A stretch of DNA of 64,000 nucleotides, from NCBI RefSeq assembly GCF_042432825.1, contig NZ_JBHLWN010000008.1, positions 1 to 64,000 of the forward strand, given 5' to 3'. Positions 16,455 through 24,501 of the stretch are shown in pieces (position 1 is the first letter of the stretch; the number at the start of each line of letters is the position of its first letter). Below the pieces are notes generated by a model. It saw nothing but the letters and a program-made list of their open reading frames with translations. It made no database searches and had not been told where the DNA came from. Origin of the DNA: Gordoniibacillus chartarius. GTDB lineage: Bacteria; Bacillota; Bacilli; Paenibacillales; NBRC-103111. Both the position numbers and the translations under genes were made by a program.

Positions 16455-17744
16455 TTACATCAATAACTTTGCGCCTTGTGTCGATTGCTGCTGGTTTCCA
16501 CCGCGGTACGAATTGCCGCCGGCCGAGCCTTCATTAGAAGAAGCGAACACATCGGCTGAATCCTTGGCCGATTTGGAGCCGGAGTACGACATGCTGCGTG
16601 CCGAACCTTCGGTCGAACCCGCTCCATAGGAGCCGCCGCCCGCAGATTGCCCGTAGGATTGTTCCCCTTGCGAGCCCGCACTCATCATATAACCGGAGCT
16701 TTGCTGCTCTCTGCCGTAAGCGGAGCCGTAGCCTTGTCCGCTTTGCGCGGATTGACGGCCTTGCTGCTGGCCATAGCCTTGCTGGCCGGTGTAGCCCTGC
16801 TGCTGATAATTTTGCTGGCTCTGGTAGCTCTGCTGACCGGACTGGGAGCCGGTTTGGTTCACGTAGCCGCTTTGGCCGGATTGCGTACCATAGCCGTGCG
16901 AATAGCTCTGGGGTTCGAAGCCCGCTTGACTGCTCATTCCTGTCTGGCTGCCGTAGCCGCCCGCTTGGCCGCCCATGCTTGTCTGGCTGCCGTAGCCGCC
17001 TGCTTGGCCGCTCATGCTTGTCTGGCTGCCGTAGCCGCCCATTTCGCCAAGATCCGTCTGCGCATAGCCGCCCTGATTGCCTTGTCCGCCGTATGCCGCC
17101 CCGGCGCCGTACATGCCCGTGCTCATCGGATCGGCATTGCGGAACATCGGCTGCGTATAGGAGGACTGTCCCATACTGGAGCCTTGGAACAAGCTGCCTC
17201 CGCCCAGCGTTTGCTCAAGCAGCGATTGCAGCTTGGACGCCTTCTGGCTCTGCGACTGCAGCTCGCGCTGAACATCCTGCTGCTGAGCCTGCGGAATATC
17301 GCCGTAACCGCGAAGCTGCTGGATCACCTGGAACAGCTGTGCCTGATCCTCCATCGTCTTCTGCGCCAGCGCTTGGAACGTCTGCCGCAACTGGGGATTT
17401 GCCGCCTCCAGCGCGGCTGTCGTATATTCGCGGGATACGCGCTTCATTTCGCTGAGAACGAAGTTGGCGTAGTCCTGCTCGTTCAGCGTCCCCTGCTGCT
17501 CTTGCTGGCCGTACGCATGCTGCTCTTGCTGGCCGTACGCATGCTGCTGCTCACCCATATAGCTCTGTCCTTGCTGACCGTACGACGGCGCCGATACGTA
17601 TTGCCCGCGGCCATAAGTTTGACCTTGACCCGTCTGAAAGCCGTACGAGCTGTCGTAGCTTTGCTGTACGGACGGGTTCTGGCGGTCTTGCTGCGACTGC
17701 TGTCCGTACTGCTGCTGGTTGAACGTATTCTGCAATGGGTACAT
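16455..17744 (-). CDS. spore-coat protein with CotF-like helical core and Gln/Gly/Tyr/Ser-rich arms
   Basis: A 429-residue protein with a helical CotF-type domain at about 85-180 (LNEQDYANFVLSEMKRVSREY, QLRQTFQALAQKTMEDQAQLF) between low-complexity arms rich in Gln, Gly, Tyr and Ser. The C-terminal arm contains repeats of GGYGSQTSM(S/G)GQA at about 235-275 and many YGQQ/QSGQ units, resembling prion-like or elastomeric sequences. CotF-domain proteins are structural parts of the spore coat made late in sporulation in the mother cell. ATG 17744 follows GGAGGG by 6 nt; the frame opens 6 codons earlier without reason to use it. Second gene of an operon with the small CotF-like protein; 18 nt apart. 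Confidence 0.85.
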   Translation of the reverse strand: MYPLQNTFNQQQYGQQSQQDRQNPSVQQSYDSSYGFQTGQGQTYGRGQYVSAPSYGQQGQSYMGEQQHAYGQQEQHAYGQQEQQGTLNEQDYANFVLSEMKRVSREYTTAALEAANPQLRQTFQALAQKTMEDQAQLFQVIQQLRGYGDIPQAQQQDVQRELQSQSQKASKLQSLLEQTLGGGSLFQGSSMGQSSYTQPMFRNADPMSTGMYGAGAAYGGQGNQGGYAQTDLGEMGGYGSQTSMSGQAGGYGSQTSMGGQAGGYGSQTGMSSQAGFEPQSYSHGYGTQSGQSGYVNQTGSQSGQQSYQSQQNYQQQGYTGQQGYGQQQGRQSAQSGQGYGSAYGREQQSSGYMMSAGSQGEQSYGQSAGGGSYGAGSTEGSARSMSYSGSKSAKDSADVFASSNEGSAGGNSYRGGNQQQSTQGAKLLM

Positions 17745-17762
17745 CGCGATCCCTCCGATCAA

Positions 17763-17984
17763 TTAGTGAGTCAGCGTCGACTGCTGCTGCAGCGTGCCGA
17801 GCAAATGATTAAACGTCTGCAGCCGGTCCTGCGCCATCTGCGACAGCGTCTGCCGCAGCTGCGCATTCTGGCTTACAGCGGCGCCTTGGGCGCACAGCTT
17901 CGTCAACAGCTCTTCATTCTTCATCGAGTCGGACAAGTACTCGAATTCTTTGGCGGTCAGGCCGCGTTGCTGGTTAGTCTGCAT
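17763..17984 (-). CDS. small CotF-like spore-coat protein
   Basis: A 73-residue mostly helical protein: LTAKEFEYLSDSMKNEELLTKLC, then AQLRQTLSQMAQDRLQTFNHLL. These match the first part of CotF domains and the same region of the neighbouring larger coat protein (QLRQTFQALAQKTMEDQ), so it is likely an ancient half-sized paralogue that may associate with it. Start at ATG 17984 follows AAAGGAG; a 21-codon upstream extension is rejected. It is probably a minor coat component. Confidence 0.8.
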   Translation of the reverse strand: MQTNQQRGLTAKEFEYLSDSMKNEELLTKLCAQGAAVSQNAQLRQTLSQMAQDRLQTFNHLLGTLQQQSTLTH

Positions 17985-18067
17985 AGGTCGCACTCCTTTC
18001 GATTTTCCAAGGTTAGGATGCCCCGTCCCCGCCCTGTTTATGTGCAAGGATTTCCAACCCCATCAAA

Positions 18068-18098
18068 CAAAAATAAAGAAGCCGCCCCGCCGGGCAGC
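18068..18098 (-). terminator. U-tract terminator with no assigned gene
   Basis: Minus-strand stem GCTGCCC-ggcg-GGGCGGC (one G-U pair) followed by TTCTTTATTTTTG, a textbook rho-independent terminator. It lies upstream of the coat operon, and the previous minus-strand gene already has its own terminator at 18370-18409. Something transcribed between about 18100 and 18360 may end here, such as a small RNA or a lost gene. Confidence 0.6.
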
Positions 18099-18159
18099 CC
18101 CTTCCTGCTTTCCTTCATTACAGCCGCTATGTCAGCCACCGGATATTCGCTTCCCCTCT

Positions 18160-18351
18160 CCCTGCGCTTCGGATCGAAGCCGAGGTTGACCGCTTTTACG
18201 CAAGTCCGGCAGCTGCCGTGCTATTGCTGATAGTAGGCGCCGTCCGTTTGTATGCCCAACCCGCCTACAAAACAGTGCCAATGATCGCGTTTACCGGAGG
18301 AACTATCGGCATCATAAGCTGTATGGTCCAATACTCCTCTCGTCCTCTTTG
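18160..18351 (+). pseudogene. possible fragment of a membrane-protein gene
   Basis: One plus-strand frame without a start codon reads ...AAAVLLLIVGAVRLYAQPAY, then KTVPMIAFTGGTIGIISCMV, ending at TGA near 18351. The two hydrophobic stretches and sensible composition suggest the tail of a small membrane protein that has lost its 5' part. No family recognised. It could equally be chance; there is no ribosome site or start codon. Confidence 0.25.
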
Positions 18352-18369
18352 AATGCACGCCATACAAAA

Positions 18370-18409
18370 AGGGCCGCCCGCAGTCGATGACAACTAACGG
18401 GACAGCCCT
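18370..18409 (-). terminator. terminator of the ABC/GldG/DUF4340 operon
   Basis: Minus-strand stem AGGGC-tgt-CCCG ... CGGG-cg-GCCCT, then TTTTTG (18365-18369). It begins 15 nt after the TAG stop at 18424 and should end the four-gene operon. Confidence 0.75.
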
Positions 18410-18423
18410 ATTTACCGTAACTT

Positions 18424-19350
18424 CTACTTCTTGCCTTGATCCGCCAGCTCCTGCACGGACGTTACCGGAATCGCGTAGGCCCAGGCGTCGCCTTCCTTGA
18501 CGAGCCAAACGTTGTCGCCGTCCGCACGGCCGGTATACTTCGTTGTCACCGCCGCGCCGCCGTCGCCGGACTCGGTGAGCTCAGCCGTAAAGTCCGGAGC
18601 TGCGGTACCCACGTTTCCGGCAGGCTTCGCTTCCAGCTTCGTCTCCAGGAACAGGAACGAGCTTAATACCGTTGTCGCATCGGCGCCCTTCAGCTCCTTG
18701 TCGCCGAGCTTCCAGGCCGCTTCCGCCGCAGCTTTGTCCTTATCCGTCTTCGTCAGCGACCACGAAGCTCCCTTCCACGTTACCGTCAGACCCGTCACCT
18801 TGTCATAATCAAGCTTGACCGGCCCCTTCACCTGAAAATCGACCGGCGCTTTGCCGATCCCGGACAGCGACTGGTCGCTTACCTGGTATACGGTCTTGCC
18901 GTCGTCCACACTGACGTAGCTGTAGCCCGGGACGGCCACCGGATTGCCGACCGTCACCGAACGAGCCGTACCATCCTTCAGCGTAATCTTATACTGCTGC
19001 TTCGGCTTATCGAGCCCATACTTGGCAAGATCGGCATTGTCCTCGACCTTCGCCTCGTACGTCAGCAGGCTGTAGCTGGATATCCAGCCGTCCACGAGGC
19101 CCCCTTCAACCGGCAGCGCACCCGGCTTCGTCATCGTCCATGACTTCCCGTCCGCATTCCGCTGCAGCTCCGTCACCTTGCCGTCCGCACCGAGGAGCGA
19201 CACGGTCTGCACGTCTTCCGCCTTCACCGAAGCGGCGAGCGTCTTCACGGCATCATCCTGCTTCTCGCGGAAGAAGTCTTGGCTCTTCGCGTACCAGAAC
19301 CCGCCGATACAAACGATCAACAGCAACAAGGTCGGAATCAGGCGCTTCAT
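18424..19350 (-). CDS. DUF4340 protein, last gene of the ABC/GldG operon
   Basis: A 308-residue membrane-anchored protein: one N-terminal helix (about 4-21, LIPTLLLLIVCIGGFWYA) and an extracellular part carrying a duplicated beta-rich domain (about 35-160 and 165-300). The pattern LADYGLDKP / 'KYGLDKPKQQYKITLKDG' and 'VTVGNPVAVPGYSYVSVDDGKTVYQV' is characteristic of DUF4340. Its role is unknown, but it is regularly found next to GldG-type ABC transporters. ATG 19350 overlaps the gldG-like stop (ATGA) and is preceded by GGAGGAGGAG. Confidence 0.88.
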   Translation of the reverse strand: MKRLIPTLLLLIVCIGGFWYAKSQDFFREKQDDAVKTLAASVKAEDVQTVSLLGADGKVTELQRNADGKSWTMTKPGALPVEGGLVDGWISSYSLLTYEAKVEDNADLAKYGLDKPKQQYKITLKDGTARSVTVGNPVAVPGYSYVSVDDGKTVYQVSDQSLSGIGKAPVDFQVKGPVKLDYDKVTGLTVTWKGASWSLTKTDKDKAAAEAAWKLGDKELKGADATTVLSSFLFLETKLEAKPAGNVGTAAPDFTAELTESGDGGAAVTTKYTGRADGDNVWLVKEGDAWAYAIPVTSVQELADQGKK

Positions 19351-20747
19351 CCTTTTCTCCTCCTCCACCAGATCCAGCCGCCCACGAGCAGGAAGAGCAG
19401 AGGCATAAGAATCACGGTGAAAATAAAGATCGTATTCGCCTGCCCCGGCATCAGCATCGCTTGCTGATAAGCGTCGCCCTGGCGCGGTCGAATCGTCAGC
19501 TGATCCTGCTGCTCGTTCAGCCAGCTTACGGAGTTCAGGGCGAAATCGCGGTTGCCCTGCTGGCCGATAACGCGGTCATCAAGCAGCGAGAAGCCGCCGA
19601 GCACGATCGCCTTCGGCTTGCCGCCGTCCTTCGCGGTTACGGCGTAAGCCAGATTGAGCGGCCCCTTGATGTCGTTCGCATCGTTCGCCGTCCGGCTGCG
19701 AAGCAAGTCGGCAATGTTCGTCTCCCCGTACGCCTTGTCCGTCGACTTCAGCAATACGCTGGCATCGTACGCCGCATTCGCCGAGTCGCTCGTCATCGGG
19801 ATCGCTTGCGTAATTTGAGTCAGCAGGTTTTTTGACCTCAGCTTATCCGTAATCGGATGGCTCCCGAACTCCGGTACGATCGTCAGCGGATCGAACAGCG
19901 TCGTCTGCTTCGTCTCGATCGCAATCGCATGCTGGTCCTGGATGCCGTACGCCGCCAGCAAGCCGTCGATATTTTTCCAGCCGGTCGCCATGTCCTTATT
20001 GAAGCCGAAGGCAAAATACAGCTTGCCCTTCCCCTTCACATAGTCGCCGATCAGCGCCGCTTCCTTCTCCGTCAGGTCGGTCGTCGGGCCGACGATGAAG
20101 AGCACCTCGGCGTCGTCCGGGATTTTGCCCTCGCGCAGCAGGTTGAGCTCCTTCACATCGTAGTTCTGATTCGTCAGCGCCGTCTGGAACGTATACATCT
20201 GCGACAGCGGAATCTCGTTATGCCCCGACAGGAAGTAGACGGTGTGCTTCGTCTTGCTTGACAGCGACACAAGCGCCTGCGTGAATTTCTCCTCGCCGCT
20301 GAACGTATACGAACCGTCCTGCTGCACGTTGAAAATCTCATAGAAGCTCACTTCCTTGCGGTTGTCGCCGCTCAAGAACAGCACGACGCCGCTGCCGTCG
20401 CTAATCTGATACTGCTGCGCCGCCGACGGGTTGCGGAGAATGTCGTACTCCTCATACGTAATGTGGCTGCTGCGCTTCTTATATTCCTGCACCAGATCGT
20501 TCACCTGGCGGGTAATGACCGGATCCGCGGTCTGCGGATTCGTGAAGGCGACGATTTTGACATCCTCCTTCAAACCGGCCAGCGTCGTAATCGTCTGGTC
20601 CGACAAGGAGTAGTTCTTGTTCTTGGTCATATCGACCTGAAACCCTTTGAGCGAGTTCAGGAACAGCGTCAGCACGATGAAAATCCCGATGGCGGCGATC
20701 GATACGACAGCGGCGTTGGTGCCTCGAATCCACTTGTTCATTTTCAT
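19347..20747 (-). CDS. GldG-family ABC transporter auxiliary membrane protein
   Basis: A 466-residue protein with a membrane helix near each end (about 12-32 and 437-457) and a large extracytoplasmic domain. The start 'FQVDMTKNKNYSLSDQTITTLAGL' is the hallmark of GldG/IFT52-like auxiliary subunits ('uncharacterized ABC transport auxiliary component'). In Bacteroidetes gliding GldG pairs with GldF and GldA; in Firmicutes the function is unknown and no gliding is implied. Start ATG 20747 follows GGAGGT. It is 4 nt from the permease gene. Confidence 0.9.
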   Translation of the reverse strand: MKMNKWIRGTNAAVVSIAAIGIFIVLTLFLNSLKGFQVDMTKNKNYSLSDQTITTLAGLKEDVKIVAFTNPQTADPVITRQVNDLVQEYKKRSSHITYEEYDILRNPSAAQQYQISDGSGVVLFLSGDNRKEVSFYEIFNVQQDGSYTFSGEEKFTQALVSLSSKTKHTVYFLSGHNEIPLSQMYTFQTALTNQNYDVKELNLLREGKIPDDAEVLFIVGPTTDLTEKEAALIGDYVKGKGKLYFAFGFNKDMATGWKNIDGLLAAYGIQDQHAIAIETKQTTLFDPLTIVPEFGSHPITDKLRSKNLLTQITQAIPMTSDSANAAYDASVLLKSTDKAYGETNIADLLRSRTANDANDIKGPLNLAYAVTAKDGGKPKAIVLGGFSLLDDRVIGQQGNRDFALNSVSWLNEQQDQLTIRPRQGDAYQQAMLMPGQANTIFIFTVILMPLLFLLVGGWIWWRRRKG

Positions 20748-20751
20748 ATGC

Positions 20752-21468
20752 TTACCTCCACCGCTTCCGTTCGAGCGTCTGAATGCTCAGCAGCAGGAAC
20801 AGCGCCGCGAGCGTCACGTAGAAGAGCACGTCGGCAAAATTCAGGACGCCCTTCTGCAGGTTGATGACGCGGGCATTCAGCGAGAATTGGGCGAAAATGT
20901 CCTTCACATTGCCGCCAAACGCTTCGCCTACCCACTCCACGAGCCACAGCACCAGCAGCAGGACGAACGCCACGATCCCCGACACCATCTGGTTGGACGA
21001 CAGCGACGAAGCGAACAAACCGACGGCCATCATCGCAGCGCCGAGCAGGAACATGCTGAGATAGGACAGCCAGAGCACCGGCTGATCGAGCGTGCCGTAC
21101 TGCGACATAATGAGCGGATACACGAGCGAAGTGACCACTAGCATGAACAATACGGTGACCGCCGCTGCGTATTTGCCGAGGATGATCTCGGTCAGCGACG
21201 CCGGCGACGTGAGCAGCAGCTCGTCCGTGCCGTGACGGAATTCGTCCGCAACGAGTCGCATCGTCAGCAGCGGCACGATGAACAGGTAGATGAACGTCGT
21301 ATTGCCGACGATCCCCCGGATATCGACGATGCTCGGCTGCGACAGAACGAACGCCAAGCAGAAGAAGATGCTCGACATGAGCACATAAACGGCGAACGCC
21401 ACATAGGACGTCGGCGAATAGAAAAACAGCTGCAGCTCCTTGCGGTACATGGCCAGCGCTCTACGCAT
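20752..21468 (-). CDS. ABC-2-type permease (GldF-like)
   Basis: A 238-residue integral membrane protein with six predicted helices. The first (FYSPTSYVAFAVYVLMSSIFF) and the 'DEFRHGTDELLLTSPASLTEIILGKY' loop match ABC-2 permeases of the GldF/NosY type. Overlaps the ATPase gene by 8 nt, indicating coupled translation. It should form the channel with the ATPase, with the GldG-like and DUF4340 proteins exposed outside. Confidence 0.92.
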   Translation of the reverse strand: MRRALAMYRKELQLFFYSPTSYVAFAVYVLMSSIFFCLAFVLSQPSIVDIRGIVGNTTFIYLFIVPLLTMRLVADEFRHGTDELLLTSPASLTEIILGKYAAAVTVLFMLVVTSLVYPLIMSQYGTLDQPVLWLSYLSMFLLGAAMMAVGLFASSLSSNQMVSGIVAFVLLLVLWLVEWVGEAFGGNVKDIFAQFSLNARVINLQKGVLNFADVLFYVTLAALFLLLSIQTLERKRWR

Positions 21469-22684
21469 CGTCTTCCACCTCCTCGTCTTCGCCCGCCGCT
21501 CGTTCGGCCGCGCCCGGTTCCTCCGTCGTCAGCTTGAGGAAAATGTCCTCGAGGCTCAGCGACTCGCGCTTCATCTCGAGAATCGGGTACCCCGCACGCG
21601 CCAGCGTAAAGAACACGTCCTCACGGATGTCAGTGCGGTCCTTGGCGGTGACAAGCAGCTTGGTTGTCGATGCGCTTGCTGCTGTCGACGTGCCGGCTGC
21701 GCCATGCGCGACGGCTGCACGCTGTGCGGCGTCGGCCGCTATTGCGTGCTGTGCGGCGTCGCCCGCGCCGTCGGCGTCAGCCGCAGCCGTTCCGCCGAAG
21801 CCGCCGGCATCCGCCCGGTCGGCACCGGCAGCCTCGCCGCCCGCGCCGATTGCCCCGGCGCCCGCAGCCTCCGGCTCCTCCAGCAGGAGGCCCGGCAGTC
21901 CTGCCGGAGCTTCCTCGTTCACCAGCTTGATCTCCGCAACGGCGTCGATCCGCTTCAGCTCCGTCCGCACCTCGTGCGCCGGGCCTTTTACCTCCAGCCG
22001 CAGCTCGAATTGCTGGCCCATGGCGCTGCCGAGATTTTCCGGCTTCTCGTCGAGCACGACGCGTCCCTGATTGATGATCAGCACGCGGTTGCAGATCGCG
22101 TTCACCTCTGGCAGGATGTGCGTGCTGAGCAGCACCGTATGATTTTCGCCGAGCTCCCGGATCAAATCGCGAATCTCGATAATTTGCTTCGGATCGAGGC
22201 CCGACGTAGGCTCATCCAAGATAAGCAGATCCGGCTTATGCAAGATCGCCTGCGCCAAGCCGACACGCTGCTTATAGCCCTTCGACAGCGAGCGGATGAT
22301 CTGCTTCTCCCGCCCCTGCAGGCCGAGCTTCCCGATCGTCTCGGCGATGCGCGCCTTCTGCTCGCGGGCCGGCACATCGCGCAGATTGGCGATGAACTTC
22401 AAATACGCTTCCACCGACAGCTCCGGATAGAGCGGCGGCGTCTCCGGCAAATAGCCGATCTTGCGGCGCGCCTTGCGCGGATGGTCGGCCATCGACAGGC
22501 CGTCGACGGTAATGCTTCCTTTGGTCGGGTTCAAATAGCCGGTAATCATGCGCATCGTCGTCGTTTTCCCGGCCCCGTTCGGTCCGAGAAAGCCGACGAT
22601 CTCGCCGCGGCTCATCGAAAACTCAATATTATGAACCCCTCGCTTGTTCTCGTACAGCTTGCTGACTTGCTTCACTTCGAGCAC
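21461..22684 (-). CDS. ABC transporter ATPase with Ala/Gly-rich insertion
   Basis: A 407-residue ATPase. Residues 1-225 are a normal ABC domain: Walker A GPNGAGKTTT, signature LSKGYKQRVGLAQ (a degenerate LSGGQ), Walker B LLILDEPTSGLDP, H-loop STHILPEV. The C-terminal accessory domain, normally about 80 residues, is split by a low-complexity insert of about 80 residues (about 265-345) that is nearly all Ala, Gly, Asp and Glu; it resumes as KLLVTAKDRTDIREDVFFTL and ends in an acidic tail. Start is GTG 22684, 5 nt after GGAGGAG. First gene of the operon. Confidence 0.92.
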   Translation of the reverse strand: MLEVKQVSKLYENKRGVHNIEFSMSRGEIVGFLGPNGAGKTTTMRMITGYLNPTKGSITVDGLSMADHPRKARRKIGYLPETPPLYPELSVEAYLKFIANLRDVPAREQKARIAETIGKLGLQGREKQIIRSLSKGYKQRVGLAQAILHKPDLLILDEPTSGLDPKQIIEIRDLIRELGENHTVLLSTHILPEVNAICNRVLIINQGRVVLDEKPENLGSAMGQQFELRLEVKGPAHEVRTELKRIDAVAEIKLVNEEAPAGLPGLLLEEPEAAGAGAIGAGGEAAGADRADAGGFGGTAAADADGAGDAAQHAIAADAAQRAAVAHGAAGTSTAASASTTKLLVTAKDRTDIREDVFFTLARAGYPILEMKRESLSLEDIFLKLTTEEPGAAERAAGEDEEVEDDA

Positions 22685-22867
22685 ACCGGCTCCTCCGTTT
22701 CATGAGATGATGATGGATGGGAAACCTCGGCCTTAGCCCCGAAAACCATCCTCAGCATACCCGCCCAACAATAACGCAACCTTAAGCAAAGCTGAATTTT
22801 CCATTAAAAAAATGTGTCTAAATTGTGACAATCCTCAAAGGAGCCCCTTGTCGTATAACGAATATTA

Positions 22868-23220
22868 GACAGCAAGGAACGGTTTCAACGAATTGACGAG
22901 GCGCTGCGGGAGCGTGGCTTCGCGGAGCAGCTGCACCTCATTTATTTTCTCGAATTGCACGACTTGTACAGGATCGGCGAGACATTCCACTTTGAAACCA
23001 TTTACAACAACTTCGTTCATGCCGTGCAGCCTTATCCCGATCGCAGCATTCCGTTTAGGAAGTACCGGAAGATAACTCGGAGAAGAGCGGGCAGGGGATC
23101 GGCTTGTTCATGGTGAAGAAGCTGGCCGATCATTTTGCCGGTGACATTGCGCTGGAGAGCGAGCTGGGCCGAGGGACGACGGTCCGGCTCAGCTTACCGC
23201 TGGTGAGGGGCAGGGAATAG
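22868..23220 (+). pseudogene. gene remnants including the 3' end of a histidine kinase
   Basis: The 631-nt gap 22685-23315 holds no intact gene but two fused fragments. From about 23059 to 23220 one frame reads EKSGQGIGLFMVKKLADHF, then ELGRGTTVRLSLPL and a stop; this is the G2 box and final strands of a HATPase domain, without any of the rest. From 22868 to about 23070, another frame codes an apparently real but unrecognised fragment (LHLIYFLELHDLYRIGE, FETIYNNFVHAVQPYPD). No start codon or ribosome site fits either. Confidence 0.65.
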
Positions 23221-23315
23221 ACCGGGGATGCCAGGGCTGCCGGCCCCATACAGGTAATGTCCGAAACCGTCAGGCGGCCTTTCCCGTATAGTGCTGCAAA
23301 AAGGAGTGGTGACGC

Positions 23316-24239
23316 TTGACGGAATCGAGAGAAGCGCTGCTGCAGGAGCTGCAGACCATTACCAAATGGGAAAAGGAACAGAAAGACCTATGGTTCTGGG
23401 AGAAGCTTGGCCGCCTGCCCTTCATGCTTCTGGACCGGCTCACGCCTCGAATCGTTCAGGACAAAATCGGCGCAGCGCTCGATGAAATCGGCAAGTTCCT
23501 GCAAAACGGCGGGGATTACCTTGTTTCCGAAAGAGCGATTGTGCGGAGGCTGGAGAAGGCGGCTGGCGAGGCGACCGGTGAACATGTCGAGCTGAGCCTG
23601 ACGCGGAATAACCGGACGAACGATACGGAATCCGACGAAACGTCACAAGCGGAGGACGGCGGCCATGTCGAGGACCCGGCAAATGCTGAAATACAGACTC
23701 TTTCAAGGACGGTTGCCTTGCGGGAGCTCCCGCTAGCCGTCATGGACAAGGTGGCGGACGACTTGGGCAGCAGCCGTACCGATATCGCGACGGTTCAAGG
23801 GGCGACGACCGGCTTCGGCGGCATGTTTACGCTTGCGGTCGACATTCCGGCGCTGCTGGGCTTGTCCTTGAAGGTGCTGCAGGAGACGGCCATCTGCTAC
23901 GGCTTCGATCCGAAGGAGGAACGGGAGCGCAAGTTCATCGTAAAATGCTTGCAGTTCGCTTCCTCCGACATCGTCGGCAAGAAGGCGATCCTCGAGGAGC
24001 TCGCCGATTACGACAACCCGCACAAGAACGTGCAGGTGATGAGCCAGCTGCAAGGGTGGCGGGAAGTTGCGGCCGCTTACCGCGACAGCTACGGGTGGAA
24101 GAAGCTGTTCCAGCTTGTCCCGATCGCCGGCGCGGTCTTCGGCGCCTTCTCCAACCGCGAGTCCTTGGCGCAAGTAGCCGAAGCCGGGAAGATGCTGTAC
24201 CGGAAGCGGCGGATTATGGAGCGGCTGCAGCTGCATTGA
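23316..24239 (+). CDS. EcsC-family protein
   Basis: A 307-residue protein of the EcsC family. Conserved parts: WEKEQKDLWFWEKLGRLPF near the start, a Gly-rich hydrophobic segment ATTGFGGMFTLAVDIPALLG at about 160-180, and the C-terminal KKLFQLVPIAGAVFGAFSN. A hydrophilic Asp/Glu/Thr-rich loop (about 100-130) is an insertion of low complexity. In B. subtilis EcsC is encoded with the EcsAB ABC transporter, but its biochemical role is not settled. Here it stands alone. Start is TTG 23316, 9 nt after AAGGAG; no ATG is better placed. Confidence 0.85.
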   Translation: MTESREALLQELQTITKWEKEQKDLWFWEKLGRLPFMLLDRLTPRIVQDKIGAALDEIGKFLQNGGDYLVSERAIVRRLEKAAGEATGEHVELSLTRNNRTNDTESDETSQAEDGGHVEDPANAEIQTLSRTVALRELPLAVMDKVADDLGSSRTDIATVQGATTGFGGMFTLAVDIPALLGLSLKVLQETAICYGFDPKEERERKFIVKCLQFASSDIVGKKAILEELADYDNPHKNVQVMSQLQGWREVAAAYRDSYGWKKLFQLVPIAGAVFGAFSNRESLAQVAEAGKMLYRKRRIMERLQLH

Positions 24240-24360
24240 CGAGGACGGGGATCTCGGGCAGTGTAAAACAGCTTCTCCGATACAATGTACGGCTTCGGGC
24301 TCCTGCGGGGTCAAGTGCTCCCGCTGACCAGCTATCCGACCAACCATAGCGGTCTCCAAG

Positions 24361-24374
24361 GACCTAATTAGGTC
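24361..24374. repeat. 14-bp perfect palindrome
   Basis: GACCTAATTAGGTC reads the same on both strands, in the intergenic region after the EcsC-family gene. A second dyad, TAACGGT...ACCGTTA, lies at about 24396-24432. They are not near a gene start, so an operator role is unlikely; they may belong to an intergenic repeat. Confidence 0.4.
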
Positions 24375-24458
24375 TGAAACAAGACTTCTCGGGAAATAAC
24401 GGTCTGTCAGGGTCACCCTCACGAAACCGTTAATGACTCTGCAAGGCCGCTTCGCTCA

Positions 24459-24495
24459 AACGCCGCTAGCCCAATTTTTACGGGCTAGCGGCGTT
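24459..24495. terminator. bidirectional terminator between EcsC-family and threonine synthase genes
   Basis: A perfect 14-bp stem (AACGCCGCTAGCCC / GGGCTAGCGGCGTT) with a 9-nt loop AATTTTTAC. It lies between two genes that converge, with T-rich tails short on both sides (GTTTATTGG on plus, GTTTGAGCG on minus). Confidence 0.75.
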
Positions 24496-24501
24496 TATTG
24501 G

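Noticed and set aside
16647..18230. 527-codon plus-strand frame opposite the coat genes
   Set aside because: Leu/Ala/Arg-rich mirror of a Gln/Gly repeat protein; the minus strand has ribosome sites, a CotF core and a terminator.
18424..22684. Gliding-motility locus because of GldA/F/G resemblance
   Set aside because: Other gliding genes are absent and this operon occurs in non-gliding Firmicutes.
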